From Thermofilum sp. (lineage in GTDB: Archaea; Thermoproteota; Thermoprotei; Thermofilales; Thermofilaceae): DNA of 64,000 nt. The stretch lies in contig JAJHRM010000003.1 of assembly GCA_020832965.1 (NCBI GenBank), positions 6,934 to 70,933 on the forward strand, in the 5' to 3' direction. Of the stretch, positions 51,907 through 61,018 are shown piece by piece; position 1 is the stretch's first letter, and each line of letters starts with the position of its first letter. Made by a program: the position numbers and the translations under genes. The notes beneath the pieces are model-generated. The model saw nothing but the letters and a program-made list of their open reading frames with translations. It did no database searches and was not told the DNA's origin.

Positions 51907-52902
51907 ATGGCTGGACAGGAAAAAATGATCCTGCGCAAAGAATTACTGCGCGAGCCTGTGAAAGACGTCAGGCTCATGGACATAGCAGATGAATCAGAAG
52001 AACTTATGGAGAAGTATAGGTCGATAGGTGGGTTCTCCACAAAATATTTGGTGAAGGCAGCTGACATCTTGCTTGAAGCCATCACTAGCTCCACCAGAAT
52101 AGCTATGGCTTTCCCAGCAAACCTAGTCTCAACGGGCGTTAGGGGGCTGATTGCCGACTTAATAAGGGCAGGGCTCAGCGATGTGGTTATGACCACCGGG
52201 GGCACATTTGACCATGATATTGCACGTGGGTTAGGGTGCAGCTACTACGTAGGAGAATTCGAGATGGACGATGCTCTCTTGAAAGAGCTAGAAATACATA
52301 GGCTTGGCAACATTCTCATACCAATGGAAAACTACGGTCCGCCTATTGAGAAATTTGTACATGAAATGATGGAGGAACTCTCGAAAACAAAGGACTCGTG
52401 GAGCACTTACGAGCTTGCACACGAGTGCGGCAGAAGGATAAAGGATGAAACGTCTATACTTAAAGCTGTTTTCGACAGGAATAGACTGCTCTTCTCGCCT
52501 GGAATCTTTGACTCGGCCTTCGGAACAGCCATATTCACATTTAATGAGAAACGGCGCTCAAAGAGTTTACCTAGCCAAGTCAAGCTGGACTTGATTGAGG
52601 ACGAGAGAAAGATAGCCGAGTACGTGTATTCAGTGGACAGCCTGACGGGGATAATACTTGGAGGAGGGATTTCTAAGCATCACCTAATATGGTGGGCGCA
52701 GTTTAGAGGAGGGCTCGACTATGCCATTCAGATAACTTCTGCACCTGAGTGGGATGGAAGCTTGTCAGGAGCTAGAACTCGGGAGGCGATTAGCTGGGGA
52801 AAGATAAAGCCTCAAGCGAAGCACGTAACCGTGCCTGGTGACGTTACGTTTTTGTTTCCACTACTAATTGGATATGTAGCTAAAAAGGCTGGGATCGTCT
52901 AA
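51907..52902 (+). CDS. dhs: Deoxyhypusine synthase family protein
   Basis: 331 residues from the ATG at 51907 (AGQEKMILRKELLREPVKDV). VSTGVRGLIADLIRAG, TTGGTFDHDIARGLG and the lysine motif GGGISKHHLIWWAQFRGG are intact. It transfers aminobutyl from spermidine to a lysine of eIF5A, whose gene is 3.2 kb away. Start TTG at 51892 is an alternative. Confidence 0.95.
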   Translation: MAGQEKMILRKELLREPVKDVRLMDIADESEELMEKYRSIGGFSTKYLVKAADILLEAITSSTRIAMAFPANLVSTGVRGLIADLIRAGLSDVVMTTGGTFDHDIARGLGCSYYVGEFEMDDALLKELEIHRLGNILIPMENYGPPIEKFVHEMMEELSKTKDSWSTYELAHECGRRIKDETSILKAVFDRNRLLFSPGIFDSAFGTAIFTFNEKRRSKSLPSQVKLDLIEDERKIAEYVYSVDSLTGIILGGGISKHHLIWWAQFRGGLDYAIQITSAPEWDGSLSGARTREAISWGKIKPQAKHVTVPGDVTFLFPLLIGYVAKKAGIV

Positions 52903-53939
52903 TGCAGGGCGGGAGCATTCAAGCAGAACTCACTGCTATCCTGCTGTGCTCATCATTGGCGTACGTAGTAGTAAAAATTGTAACACCAAGGATCATAGAG
53001 CTGCATCTCAAGTGGGGTCTGAGCAGGCCTGATGCTCATAAGCCTGGCAATCCATTAATTGCCCACAGTGGAGGAGTACCACTTTTCATAGGATTTATAG
53101 CAGCGCTGCTCATCTTTACGTTGCTTTGCTCATTGGACTACTCTTCGCTTATAAAAATCATAGCTGTTGCTTCAAGTGCAGCAATAATTTTTGCAATCGG
53201 ATTTATCGATGATAAAAAGATTTTAAGCGGACCAACGAAAACAATTTCAAGCATTTTTGCAATTGTTCCCATAGCTGTTCTAGCCTATTTCGAGCCAGTT
53301 GCCATCCAGTGGGGGAGACCCATAATACCAATCATTGGCAGGATGCGAATGACGATAATCTACTGGTTTCTGCTACCGTTTTCGATTGCTGGCGCAGCGA
53401 ATGCCGTTAATATGCTAGATGTTTTAAATGGCATCGTCCCCGGAACTTCTATAGTTATCTTTGCAGTTTTGTCAATCATCAGTCTTCTGAGAAGTGATAT
53501 GTTGCTTTTTACAATAACGGCATTTGCTTTAGCGACTTTACTCGCATATTATCCATTTAACGCTTATCCAGCGCGAATATTCAACGGCGATAGTGGCAGC
53601 CTTTTTATTGGAGGTCTTCTTGGAGCAATAGCTGTAGTCTTTCACTTGGAGTTCATAACGCTTGTTCTGCTCCTACCACACATCCTCAACGGTCTTTTTG
53701 TCTTAATAAGTTTCAGAGGCTTCAAGGAACATCGAGAAGTGAAAGCCAGACCAATCCTCGTCGAGAACGGGAGTCTCAGGTCAAATCCTGACCCTCGAGC
53801 GCCCCTCACACTAACACGTCTCATATTGCATCTAACAGGGCCGGCGACGGAAAAAGAGGTTACACATGTGTACATAGCGCTGGAGTGCATAGCTGCAGTC
53901 CTAGCCTTTATATCATATCTACTGACTCCCTGGGGGTGA
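52902..53939 (+). CDS. Glycosyltransferase family 4 (MraY/WecA/AglH-like) membrane protein
   Basis: 345 residues with about ten membrane segments. Catalytic loops FIDDKK (about 107), NMLDVLNG (about 170) and FNGDSGSLFIG (about 226). It transfers a sugar phosphate, likely GlcNAc-1-P, from UDP-sugar to dolichyl phosphate, the first step of archaeal N-glycosylation. Its ATG overlaps the TAA of dhs by one base. Confidence 0.9.
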   Translation: MQGGSIQAELTAILLCSSLAYVVVKIVTPRIIELHLKWGLSRPDAHKPGNPLIAHSGGVPLFIGFIAALLIFTLLCSLDYSSLIKIIAVASSAAIIFAIGFIDDKKILSGPTKTISSIFAIVPIAVLAYFEPVAIQWGRPIIPIIGRMRMTIIYWFLLPFSIAGAANAVNMLDVLNGIVPGTSIVIFAVLSIISLLRSDMLLFTITAFALATLLAYYPFNAYPARIFNGDSGSLFIGGLLGAIAVVFHLEFITLVLLLPHILNGLFVLISFRGFKEHREVKARPILVENGSLRSNPDPRAPLTLTRLILHLTGPATEKEVTHVYIALECIAAVLAFISYLLTPWG

Positions 53940-53943
53940 CTCG

Positions 53944-54165
53944 GTGCCAAGAATTTCCCAAAAGGCAAGGGCTCTAGCAATATTGTCAGGGGTACTAGTG
54001 GTATTTTGGTTCTCATTGATAGGCTTAATAATGCTTGCAGACCTTATGGCTAAGGAGATTCAGGGGAGCATCCTCAGAAGTGTAGTGGGCATTCTCCTCC
54101 TAGGACTTTGGGTTTTGTTAATAGCTTTTATAACCGAGCTTCTACGTAAGAAAATTGCTTCGTGA
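53944..54165 (+). CDS. Small two-helix membrane protein
   Basis: 73 residues. Two hydrophobic segments: ILSGVLVVFWFSLIGLIML and VGILLLGLWVLLIAFITEL. No family recognised. GTG start 5 bp after the transferase gene, so probably in the same operon. The stop overlaps the end of convergent coaD by 24 bp. Confidence 0.65.
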   Translation: MPRISQKARALAILSGVLVVFWFSLIGLIMLADLMAKEIQGSILRSVVGILLLGLWVLLIAFITELLRKKIAS

Positions 54166-54594
54166 CCGACTACTTAGCGTCTCTCTCCATAGCAACGTGC
54201 TTGAAAGCTTTGTCCCCCCGTAACTTAAAACCTCGATGGAGTAAACTTTAAGGGGCGTAAGTCCTTTAAGCCTTCTGAGCAAATTGATTTTCAGAGCCCC
54301 AGGAAGCGTTTCCTCACTCACAAAAATGCAGTCAGATTCTGCATCTGATATCGCTGGCCCATACTCGTCATTAATCGGCACAATACTGACGCTCAACGAG
54401 GGGTCCTGTTGTTTCAAAAAAAGAAAAATGGTTAAAGCTCTTAGCTCATAGGGCTCGACAGGATGGGGCTTCCGAAATTTCTCAAGGTACTCATCACTTG
54501 TTACCCCAACCAGGACTTTCTCGGATTTTGAAGCTGCAAAACTTAAGAGAAGTCTATGACCCCTATGCAGCAAGGAAAAGGTACCTCCAATCAC
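54142..54594 (-). CDS. coaD: Phosphopantetheine adenylyltransferase
   Basis: 150 residues from GTG at 54594. HxGH nucleotidyl transferase: IGGTFSLLHRGHRLLLSFA, VGVTSDEYLEKFRKPHPVEPYE and VSEETLPGAL. It makes dephospho-CoA, the substrate of the GTP-dependent kinase at 4.7-5.2 kb. The GTG leaves only one residue before IGGTF, shorter than usual. In-frame codons upstream (RKDCRKG) lack ATG/GTG/TTG; CTG at 54621 would restore a normal N-terminus. Module 10 ends 38 bp before that CTG. Confidence 0.88.
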   Translation of the reverse strand: MIGGTFSLLHRGHRLLLSFAASKSEKVLVGVTSDEYLEKFRKPHPVEPYELRALTIFLFLKQQDPSLSVSIVPINDEYGPAISDAESDCIFVSEETLPGALKINLLRRLKGLTPLKVYSIEVLSYGGTKLSSTLLWRETLSSRSRSNFLT

Positions 54595-54658
54595 GCCCTT
54601 TCTACAGTCTTTTCTTAACAGCCCAGGTCCCTCGTAGGTATACTCAGCATATCAGCAC

Positions 54659-55050
54659 TCAGTGCGTGTCACCTGTTGCCCCGCCTTTTCGCGGGGTTAT
54701 GGTTTTATAGGTTTTACTCTTGAGGGTGTAGCTAGGAAGCTGAGTACCCCGATTTGCCTTGGCAGCTGTACTTCTATGCTCAGCGCCTCAAGCCCCCTAG
54801 CCATTACACCCAAGCCATCGTTCACGTCCGCGTGCAATGTGTACCCGTAGGGGCAAGTGACCAGACCCCTGGGCTCCCTCACGATCTCCACTCCCTGCTT
54901 GCTCTGCTCCTCGACCCACAGCCTCCCTGAGCCACCAACCCCGAGCCCCGGGGTCCTTGCCGGTACGGCTAGACTCCCTTATCATGTGCACGCTATCAGC
55001 ACTCAAGATCACAGTCATCGCGTTATGCTCGCGCCTGCCTGGCTCATCAC
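54659..55050 (-). pseudogene. TnpB C-terminal remnant, module 10
   Basis: Bases 54659-54892 equal 42929-43162 exactly. Further upstream (54893-55050) the frame continues in a broken form with VPAKTPGLGVGGSGRLWVEE and a piece homologous to module 4. Right end: ACCCCGCGAAAAGGCGGGG, CAACAGGTGACACGCACTGA, pointing into coaD. The stop TAA lies two bases before the hairpin. Confidence 0.8.
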
Positions 55051-55062
55051 GTCACTTTTCTC

Positions 55063-55461
55063 TCACGTCCGGACACGCATTATTTTCGGCCGTCCCATCA
55101 CTTCCCAGACTTCTACCTCGACCCCCTCATTAAGCTTTGCTTTTATGTCCTCCTCCTGTGGCATAAGCATCTCGAAAGTGGTGTAGTCCTCTAGGTTCAT
55201 TAGCTGTAAGCTTTCGCCCATAATTGCTACCACTTGGGCTGTAAACTTCCTTACTACCGGAACTTCTACTCGTGCGTCAGTTGGTAGGACGATGCTTCGC
55301 TTCCCCCCGTCAAAAAACCCTACACCAACTATCCTGGCCTTAGCAGAACCATGCTTTCCCGTCTTGCTTTTCTCAACCTCAACTACTTTACATGGCTCAC
55401 CATCTATTACTATGAAGGAGCCAACCTTTATGTTTCCTGCCTCCTCGGGTCGTGTACTCAT
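55063..55461 (-). CDS. eif5A: Translation factor aIF5A
   Basis: 132 residues: GNIKVGSFIVIDGEPCKVVEVEKSKTGKHGSAKARIVGV-type loop (about 9-47) with the hypusine lysine in KTGKHGSAK, then an OB domain (VAIMGESLQLMNLEDYTTFE). It eases peptide-bond formation at proline stretches. Flanked on both sides by TnpB-derived modules: module 10 at the 3' side, module 11 about ten bases before the ATG. Confidence 0.96.
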   Translation of the reverse strand: MSTRPEEAGNIKVGSFIVIDGEPCKVVEVEKSKTGKHGSAKARIVGVGFFDGGKRSIVLPTDARVEVPVVRKFTAQVVAIMGESLQLMNLEDYTTFEMLMPQEEDIKAKLNEGVEVEVWEVMGRPKIMRVRT

Positions 55462-55470
55462 GTTGATCAG

Positions 55471-55745
55471 CGCGTGTGCCGCCTGTTACCCCGCCTATTC
55501 GCGGGGTTATGTTCTTCACTTTGAGGGTGTTGGTAAAAAGCTTTTCGTTATGCTGCGCTCTGGTAGATGCACCACTAAACGTAATTCCCTTGCCATTACG
55601 TCCAGTCCACTGTTCACGTCACTGCGCATATGTGTTTATGTGGGCACGTGACAAGTCCTGAGGCACCCTCGCAAACCCGCACCCATGGTAAGCGCATGTT
55701 CTCGTTGTGCCGTCCTCGCTCACCGCGAAGGCAGCGCGCGCTGCT
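55471..55745 (-). repeat. TnpB-derived right-end module 11
   Basis: Carries CATAACGAAAAGCTTTTTACC and CCCTCAAAGTGAAGAAC, shared with modules 3 and 7, then ATAACCCCGCGAATAGGCGG, GGTAACAGGCGGCACACGCGCT. It runs into the eIF5A start. A TGCGCGCTG box at 55735 stands 2 bp from the serS stop. No intact frame; a degraded TGCCCACATAAACACATATG may be the finger region. Confidence 0.6.
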
Positions 55746-55746
55746 G

Positions 55747-57102
55747 TTAAGTTACGAGTATTTTTAGATTTCTCTCTACGGGTTCAAGATATTTATGAAG
55801 AACCTTAGGAACTTTGACGTATCCATCCTCTGTCTGGTGGTTTTCAATGATGGCAGTTATCGTACGCTGAATAGCTAGCGCAGTGCTATTTAAAGTGTGG
55901 ACATAACCTTTCGTTACCCCTCCTTTATACTCAGCGTACCTGATGTTGAGCCTGTAGCTTTGCCAATCAGTGCAGTTCGAGCAAGATACCATTTCTCTGT
56001 ACTTCGCCTGGGCAGGCATCCATGCTTCTAGGTCGTACTTTTTCGCAGCCACCATTCCTAGATCTCCGGAAGCGATGTTAACGACCCGGTAGGGTATCTC
56101 TAGTCCCTGCCACAATTTCTCGGCATTCTCTATCAGCTTTTCATGCCACTTCCAGCTTTCGTCCGGGTGTGAAAACACAAATTGCTCAACCTTTTCAAAG
56201 TGGTGGACTCTGAAAATCCCCTTCGTATCTTTGCCATGAGCCCCCGCCTCTTTCCGGAATGACTGACTAACACCCGCATAAAGGAGAGGCAGATCCTCCT
56301 CTGGGATGACGTCTCCGGCATGAAGAGCAGCTATCGGGTGCTCGGCTGTCCCAATAAGGTATAATTCTTCCCCTTCAATTTTATAAATCATGTCTCTGAA
56401 GTCTTCAAAGCTAACAACTCCCTCCAGAATTTCTCGCCTAAGCATTAAGGGCGGCTCAAGAATAGTGAATCCTTGAGATGCAAGGAACTCCAAGGCGTAC
56501 ATTTCCAGCGCAACTGCAAGCCATACTAGGTCGTTAAACATGTAGTAGAACCTTGCTCCGGCAACTTCCCCAGCCTTCTGGGTATTGGCGAGTCCTTTCC
56601 CCTCCAAGAAGTCTGCGTGCCCTACAGGTTTCCAGTCAATCACCTCGTATTCGACGTTAAACCCCCTGTCCCTAGTCTCCTTTAGGAAGGCTTCTACATC
56701 CTCTCGATAAACTCTGGGTTTACCCCAGTACCTTACTGGTTGATTGTAGCTCTCATCTGGACCTATAGGAACACTCTCGTGAATAACGTTTGGCAAACGT
56801 CTAAGGATCTCCTCCCTCTTTGCCTCTAACTCTGCTAGCTCCTTTTCGACCATGCTTACTCTTTCGCTAAGTTTGCGAGCCTCGGACAATATCTTTTCTC
56901 TATCAGCACCTTGTGTACTCTTAACTTTTGAGGAAACAATGTTCAGTTCATGCCTGGCTTCATCGTATTCTCTCTTCTTCGCCCTCCAGAGGTTGTCTAG
57001 CCTTACTGCCTCCTCTACAAGGCGTGTGTCCATGAATCTGGCCTTCATGTTATCCATTAGGCGCTGTGGATTGTTTCTCAAAAGATAAAGCATTGACCAC
57101 AT
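55747..57102 (-). CDS. serS: Seryl-tRNA synthetase
   Basis: 451 residues from ATG at 57102 with GAGGAAC upstream. N-terminal coiled coil (about 40-110), class II core with VSFEDFRDMIYKIEGE, LYAGVSQSFRKEAGAHGKDTKGIFRVHHFEK (motif 2, about 265-295) and SCSNCTDWQSYR, TLNSTALAIQRTITAIIENHQ motif 3. Standard type SerRS, not the rare methanogen type. Confidence 0.96.
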   Translation of the reverse strand: MWSMLYLLRNNPQRLMDNMKARFMDTRLVEEAVRLDNLWRAKKREYDEARHELNIVSSKVKSTQGADREKILSEARKLSERVSMVEKELAELEAKREEILRRLPNVIHESVPIGPDESYNQPVRYWGKPRVYREDVEAFLKETRDRGFNVEYEVIDWKPVGHADFLEGKGLANTQKAGEVAGARFYYMFNDLVWLAVALEMYALEFLASQGFTILEPPLMLRREILEGVVSFEDFRDMIYKIEGEELYLIGTAEHPIAALHAGDVIPEEDLPLLYAGVSQSFRKEAGAHGKDTKGIFRVHHFEKVEQFVFSHPDESWKWHEKLIENAEKLWQGLEIPYRVVNIASGDLGMVAAKKYDLEAWMPAQAKYREMVSCSNCTDWQSYRLNIRYAEYKGGVTKGYVHTLNSTALAIQRTITAIIENHQTEDGYVKVPKVLHKYLEPVERNLKILVT

Positions 57103-57230
57103 GTTCCTCGGGTATTGAAAAAGCTGGTTACAATAAATATACATTTCTCCGGTGACAAAACAAGGTGAGCATTTGTCTGCATTTTGGAACGGGAAAGAAT
57201 TTTAAACACCTCACAGTGTTGTTTTAAACC

Positions 57231-58190
57231 ATGAAATGCAGGCATCTATTAACTCTAAAAGATTTTTCAAGGGAGGAGATTCTAGCAATACTCCGAGACT
57301 CGCTTTTGCTCAAAAGACTCAGAGCAGCTGGAATAAGAAACTTGAACTTATTAACTGGGAAAAGCATTGCAATGATTTTCGAGAAGCCCTCTACGAGAAC
57401 TAGGGCATCCTTCACCATGGCAGCATACGAACTTGGCGTTTTCTCCGTGGGTTATTCCTCGAGCGAATTACAGCTCGCGAGGGGAGAGCCCATCAAGGAC
57501 ATTGCACGTGTCTTGTCAAGGTACCATGACCTCATTGCTGCCAGGGTTTACAGACATGAAGACCTCGAGGAACTTGCAAGATACTCGGGTGTTCCTGTCG
57601 TGAATTTACTAAGCGATAAGTATCACCCGCTTCAGGCACTGGCTGACTACATGACGATACTGGAAAAGAGGGGGAAAATTGAAGGAGTAAAAATAGGATT
57701 CGTAGGGGACGGCACTGATAACGTTCTTAATTCCCTCGTAATCGCCGGAGTAAAACTAGGAGCCAAGATTAGGGTTGCAACGCCGCAGGCATTTAGACCT
57801 CGAGAAGACCTGCTCGGAAAAGATGTCTTGTCCAAAATAGAGATAAGCGAGGACCCTATAGAAGTTGTCAGAGATGCTGACGTCATCTATACTGATGTTT
57901 TCGTGAGTATGGGACAGGAGAGTGAAAAGGAGGTCAGGCTAAAGACATTCCTTCCCAGATACCAGGTAAACACTGAACTTTTGCGGCACGTAGGTAGAAA
58001 TGACTACATAGTAATGCATTGTTTGCCTGCTCACAGGGGGGAGGAGATCACAGACGATGTTATAGAGTCCCCGAATAGCGTTGTTTTTGACCAGGCTGAA
58101 AACAGGCTGCATACCTCGAAGGCCGTCCTGCTACACCTACTTCACCCAGAATGGACTAAACATCTAGACAGCCGACCCCTTCGCTTGTAG
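57231..58190 (+). CDS. argF: Ornithine carbamoyltransferase
   Basis: 319 residues. Carbamoyl-phosphate motif FEKPSTRTRASF (about 50), ARVYRHEDLEELARYSGVPVVNLLSD, and ornithine loop HCLPAHRGEEI (about 265). Makes citrulline in arginine synthesis. Alone here, with ATTTTAAACACC as TATA-like box. Aspartate carbamoyltransferase lacks the HCLP motif, so the call is firm. Confidence 0.95.
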   Translation: MKCRHLLTLKDFSREEILAILRDSLLLKRLRAAGIRNLNLLTGKSIAMIFEKPSTRTRASFTMAAYELGVFSVGYSSSELQLARGEPIKDIARVLSRYHDLIAARVYRHEDLEELARYSGVPVVNLLSDKYHPLQALADYMTILEKRGKIEGVKIGFVGDGTDNVLNSLVIAGVKLGAKIRVATPQAFRPREDLLGKDVLSKIEISEDPIEVVRDADVIYTDVFVSMGQESEKEVRLKTFLPRYQVNTELLRHVGRNDYIVMHCLPAHRGEEITDDVIESPNSVVFDQAENRLHTSKAVLLHLLHPEWTKHLDSRPLRL

Positions 58191-58248
58191 CGTGCTTGTA
58201 AAGCACAAGGTATTTATTTTTTCATTACTTCAACCAGAACTGAATGGC

Positions 58249-58518
58249 ATGAGTGGCAAACTTGCTAATACCGTTATTCGCCTGCTGAGAATGGTTTCGA
58301 GGCCGGAACCCGAAGAGTATAAGCTGATGTTACGAGTGGCATTCATGGGTCTGGGCCTCCTAGGAACAATAGGCTTCTTCTTTCAACTAATGGGGTCATT
58401 CCTGGAGTTTTCAGGCTTAGGAGGTCTTCCTCGAGACTATGTGCTACTGGTAGGAATGGTTATCATTGCAATAGTACTCATCCTGGCTGTTTACCTACGA
58501 AAGCGTGAGGAAATATGA
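58249..58518 (+). CDS. secE: Protein translocase subunit SecE (Sec61 gamma) with extra C-terminal helix
   Basis: 89 residues from the ATG at 58249. An amphipathic helix and RPEPEEYKLMLRVAFMG, then LLGTIGFFFQLMGSFL as the usual single transmembrane segment. A second hydrophobic segment (YVLLVGMVIIAIVLILAVYL) follows, which ordinary archaeal SecE does not have. It precedes nusG by 7 bp, the standard pair. Confidence 0.85.
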   Translation: MSGKLANTVIRLLRMVSRPEPEEYKLMLRVAFMGLGLLGTIGFFFQLMGSFLEFSGLGGLPRDYVLLVGMVIIAIVLILAVYLRKREEI

Positions 58519-58525
58519 TCGTTAG

Positions 58526-59020
58526 GTGAGGATTTTGGCTGAGGAGAGAGGTGGAGCTGAGCGCTCACGGTTTTACGCACTGAGAGTAACACAGGGGCAA
58601 GAGTACAATGTGGCTCATCTGTTGTACAGGCGGGCAACAAGCGGCAATTATAAGGTTTATTCCATCTTAGTGGTGCCCGTACTCAGGGGAATGGTGTTCA
58701 TAGAGAGTGAAGCGCTCTATGAGGCGCAGAGACTCGCGTATGGGCTAAAACACATTCGAGGAGTTATAAGAGGCGCTGTAAGCCTTGCAGAGATGGAAAA
58801 AATGCTGAAACCGAAACCTCTGGTTGAACAGGTGAACATAGGGGATATAGTGGAAATAATCAGGGGGCCCTTTACTGGAATGCGCGGTAAAATAGTAGGT
58901 GTAGATAAGTCGAGAAACGAGGTAAAGGTGGAATTAGCTGAGGCGGTCTTCGTCTTGCCGGTGACCATAAGTGCGGAGGACCTGAAAGTCATAAAGAAAG
59001 CTGGAGAGGAACAGCACTGA
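58526..59020 (+). CDS. spt5: Transcription elongation factor Spt5/NusG
   Basis: 164 residues. NGN domain (FYALRVTQGQEYNVAHLLYRRA, VVPVLRGMVFIESEALYEA) and KOW domain (IVEIIRGPFTGMRGKIVGVDKSRNEV). It binds the polymerase clamp with Spt4. GTG at 58526 or TTG at 58535 with GGTGAG before it are the possible starts. L11 and L1, commonly next, are absent. Confidence 0.93.
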   Translation: MRILAEERGGAERSRFYALRVTQGQEYNVAHLLYRRATSGNYKVYSILVVPVLRGMVFIESEALYEAQRLAYGLKHIRGVIRGAVSLAEMEKMLKPKPLVEQVNIGDIVEIIRGPFTGMRGKIVGVDKSRNEVKVELAEAVFVLPVTISAEDLKVIKKAGEEQH

Positions 59021-59147
59021 AAAAGCAGAGGTTACCGCTACCTGACCAAAAATTTAGAGCCGCGTCGGGATGCCTTAGCTCGCTATTGCATGTGATAGGC
59101 AGAGACTCAAAGTAGTGCTTATTTATGTGCAAGTAGCTTTGAAGTTT

Positions 59148-60467
59148 ATGAGGCAGGACAGCTCGCTGAGCATCTCTCTCGACATGCGTGCTCTCCTAAG
59201 CTACTTCAAAGAATCAGGCCAGCTTCAGATAATTTCTCGTCAACTCAAGCTTGAGTACGAAGCAGCATGGTACATTCAACAGGCACAACCGTCACCAGTA
59301 CTCCTCAGTACCCCGAGGGGCAAAGTAATTTCTAACCTGCTTGCAAAACGCGAAGTTTTAACACGTATGCTGGGTGGGGGTCCTGACGTGGAAGTATACA
59401 TGCGGGTCTTTAAGGCTCTGGAAAACCCGCTACCCATCCAAAACTTAGAGAGACCAAGTCTACAGGATATTCCTGTAGACCTCTACAAGCTGCCCGCACT
59501 AAAGTTCTTTGAAAAGGATGCTGGAAGGTACATCACAGCAGGCATCTTTATAGCTAAAGACAGCGAATCCGGGGCAGTAAATGCAAGCATACATAGAGCC
59601 TTAGTGCTAGACGAGGAGAACCTGGCTGTAAGGCTTGTCCCGAGGCACCTGCACCAAATTTTTAGAAAGGCAGAGGTTAGGGGACAGAACCTTCCAGCAG
59701 CAATTCTCATTGGAGCGCCCCCCATAACATACATAACGGCTGCAATGAGCCCTCCATACGGAGTGTACGAAGCAGAGGTTGCCAATGCTTTGGTAGGAGG
59801 AAACCTTAAAGGAACAGATACCCTGCTGGATGGGGTCGTTTTACCGATGCCTGCAGAAATAGTTATAACGGGAGAGTTCATAGCTGGTAAAAGAGCAGAC
59901 GAGGGACCATTTGTGGATATTCTCGGGACATACGATATCGTTAGAAAAGAGCCTGTCTTCCGCGTAGATTCGATAAGCGTCAGGCAAGACTTCCTTTACT
60001 ACACAATTCTGCCCTCAGGCTTCGAACACATCTTACTGATGGGGTTCCCAAGAGAAGTCGCTATATGGAATGTTGCGTCAAAGACAGCGCTGGGCATCAA
60101 AAAAGTCAGGCTAACCCCTGGAGGCTGTGGATGGCTAAACGCGGTGATTTCGATGGAGAAGACAACAGAAGGCGACCCCAAAAATGTGATTATGGCAGCC
60201 TTCGCAGCGCACCCCTCCCTGAAGTGTGTGGTGGTGGTAGACCAGGATATTGACCCGGATAATCCGCGAGAAATTGAATGGGCGCTTGCTACGCGCATGC
60301 AGCCGGATGAAGACATCGTGATAATCAGGGGGGCCAGGGGAAGCAGCCTAGACCCCTCAGCTGACCAGGAAAGCCTTCTAACATCAAAGATAGGAATTGA
60401 TGCTACGCGTCCCCTACATAAAGATCGCAACCTCTTCGAGAAAGCAAAAATACCACCACCAAGCTAA
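59148..60467 (+). CDS. UbiD-family decarboxylase, possibly anhydromevalonate phosphate decarboxylase
   Basis: 439 residues from ATG at 59148, about 25 bp after GCTTATTTATG (leaderless). UbiD fold with HQIFRKAEVRGQNLPAAILIG, GKRADEGPFVDILGTYDI (prFMN and catalytic glutamate region) and LKCVVVVDQDIDPDNPREIEW. In archaea a UbiD homologue decarboxylates trans-anhydromevalonate 5-phosphate in the modified mevalonate pathway; the size and lack of aromatic operon fit this, but it is not proven. The prenyl-FMN synthase is not in the window. Confidence 0.8.
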   Translation: MRQDSSLSISLDMRALLSYFKESGQLQIISRQLKLEYEAAWYIQQAQPSPVLLSTPRGKVISNLLAKREVLTRMLGGGPDVEVYMRVFKALENPLPIQNLERPSLQDIPVDLYKLPALKFFEKDAGRYITAGIFIAKDSESGAVNASIHRALVLDEENLAVRLVPRHLHQIFRKAEVRGQNLPAAILIGAPPITYITAAMSPPYGVYEAEVANALVGGNLKGTDTLLDGVVLPMPAEIVITGEFIAGKRADEGPFVDILGTYDIVRKEPVFRVDSISVRQDFLYYTILPSGFEHILLMGFPREVAIWNVASKTALGIKKVRLTPGGCGWLNAVISMEKTTEGDPKNVIMAAFAAHPSLKCVVVVDQDIDPDNPREIEWALATRMQPDEDIVIIRGARGSSLDPSADQESLLTSKIGIDATRPLHKDRNLFEKAKIPPPS

Positions 60468-60550
60468 GACCTCTTTCTCACGCATCCATAGCTCAGCGAA
60501 GACTTTTTTAGCGGAATAGCCAGTCCTCCCTAAATAAGATTATTATCGTC

Positions 60551-60937
60551 TCAGAAGATGACACTTCCCTCTAGAGAAACATCTGGATAAAGTTCTCTCA
60601 AGTTATCTATAATCCAGTACCCAACAAGGTCGGAGCCGATTCTTCCCACACCCCTCACCCGCCTAATACTTAACCGTAAATACTCTTTCTCTGGCTCGAG
60701 GCAGGCAGTGAATACCTCGCCCCACCGCCACCTGTTTTCCTCCCTCAAGCCAACCTTAATGACAAAGCAGTTTAACTCGTTTTTAACCTCCTTAAAGAAA
60801 ACATAAATCCACTTACCTCCAGCTCTATTTTCGATAAAGAAATTTTTACCCCATCCGACCATGCCCGGAATAAAACTGGTAAATTCATTCAGCGACACGC
60901 CACTAAGTAGGAAGGATGCCCGTTTACAGCCACCCAC
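60551..60937 (-). CDS. Hypothetical protein
   Basis: 128 residues, no recognised family. Alternating strands (KWIYVFFKEVKNELNCFVIKVGL, EYLRLSIRRV) and a final GSDLVGYWIIDNLRELYPDV. Tryptophan and aromatic content suggests a compact beta-rich domain. Starts 19 codons later (MVGWGKNF) would also be possible. Alone, convergent with the UbiD-family gene. Confidence 0.55.
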   Translation of the reverse strand: MGGCKRASFLLSGVSLNEFTSFIPGMVGWGKNFFIENRAGGKWIYVFFKEVKNELNCFVIKVGLREENRWRWGEVFTACLEPEKEYLRLSIRRVRGVGRIGSDLVGYWIIDNLRELYPDVSLEGSVIF

Positions 60938-61018
60938 ATAGCTTTATTTGAACCTCCTAATAATAAAGTCAGCGCGCCTGGGCGAAAAACCAGGCATTAA
61001 GAAACAAGTGAGGAAGCG

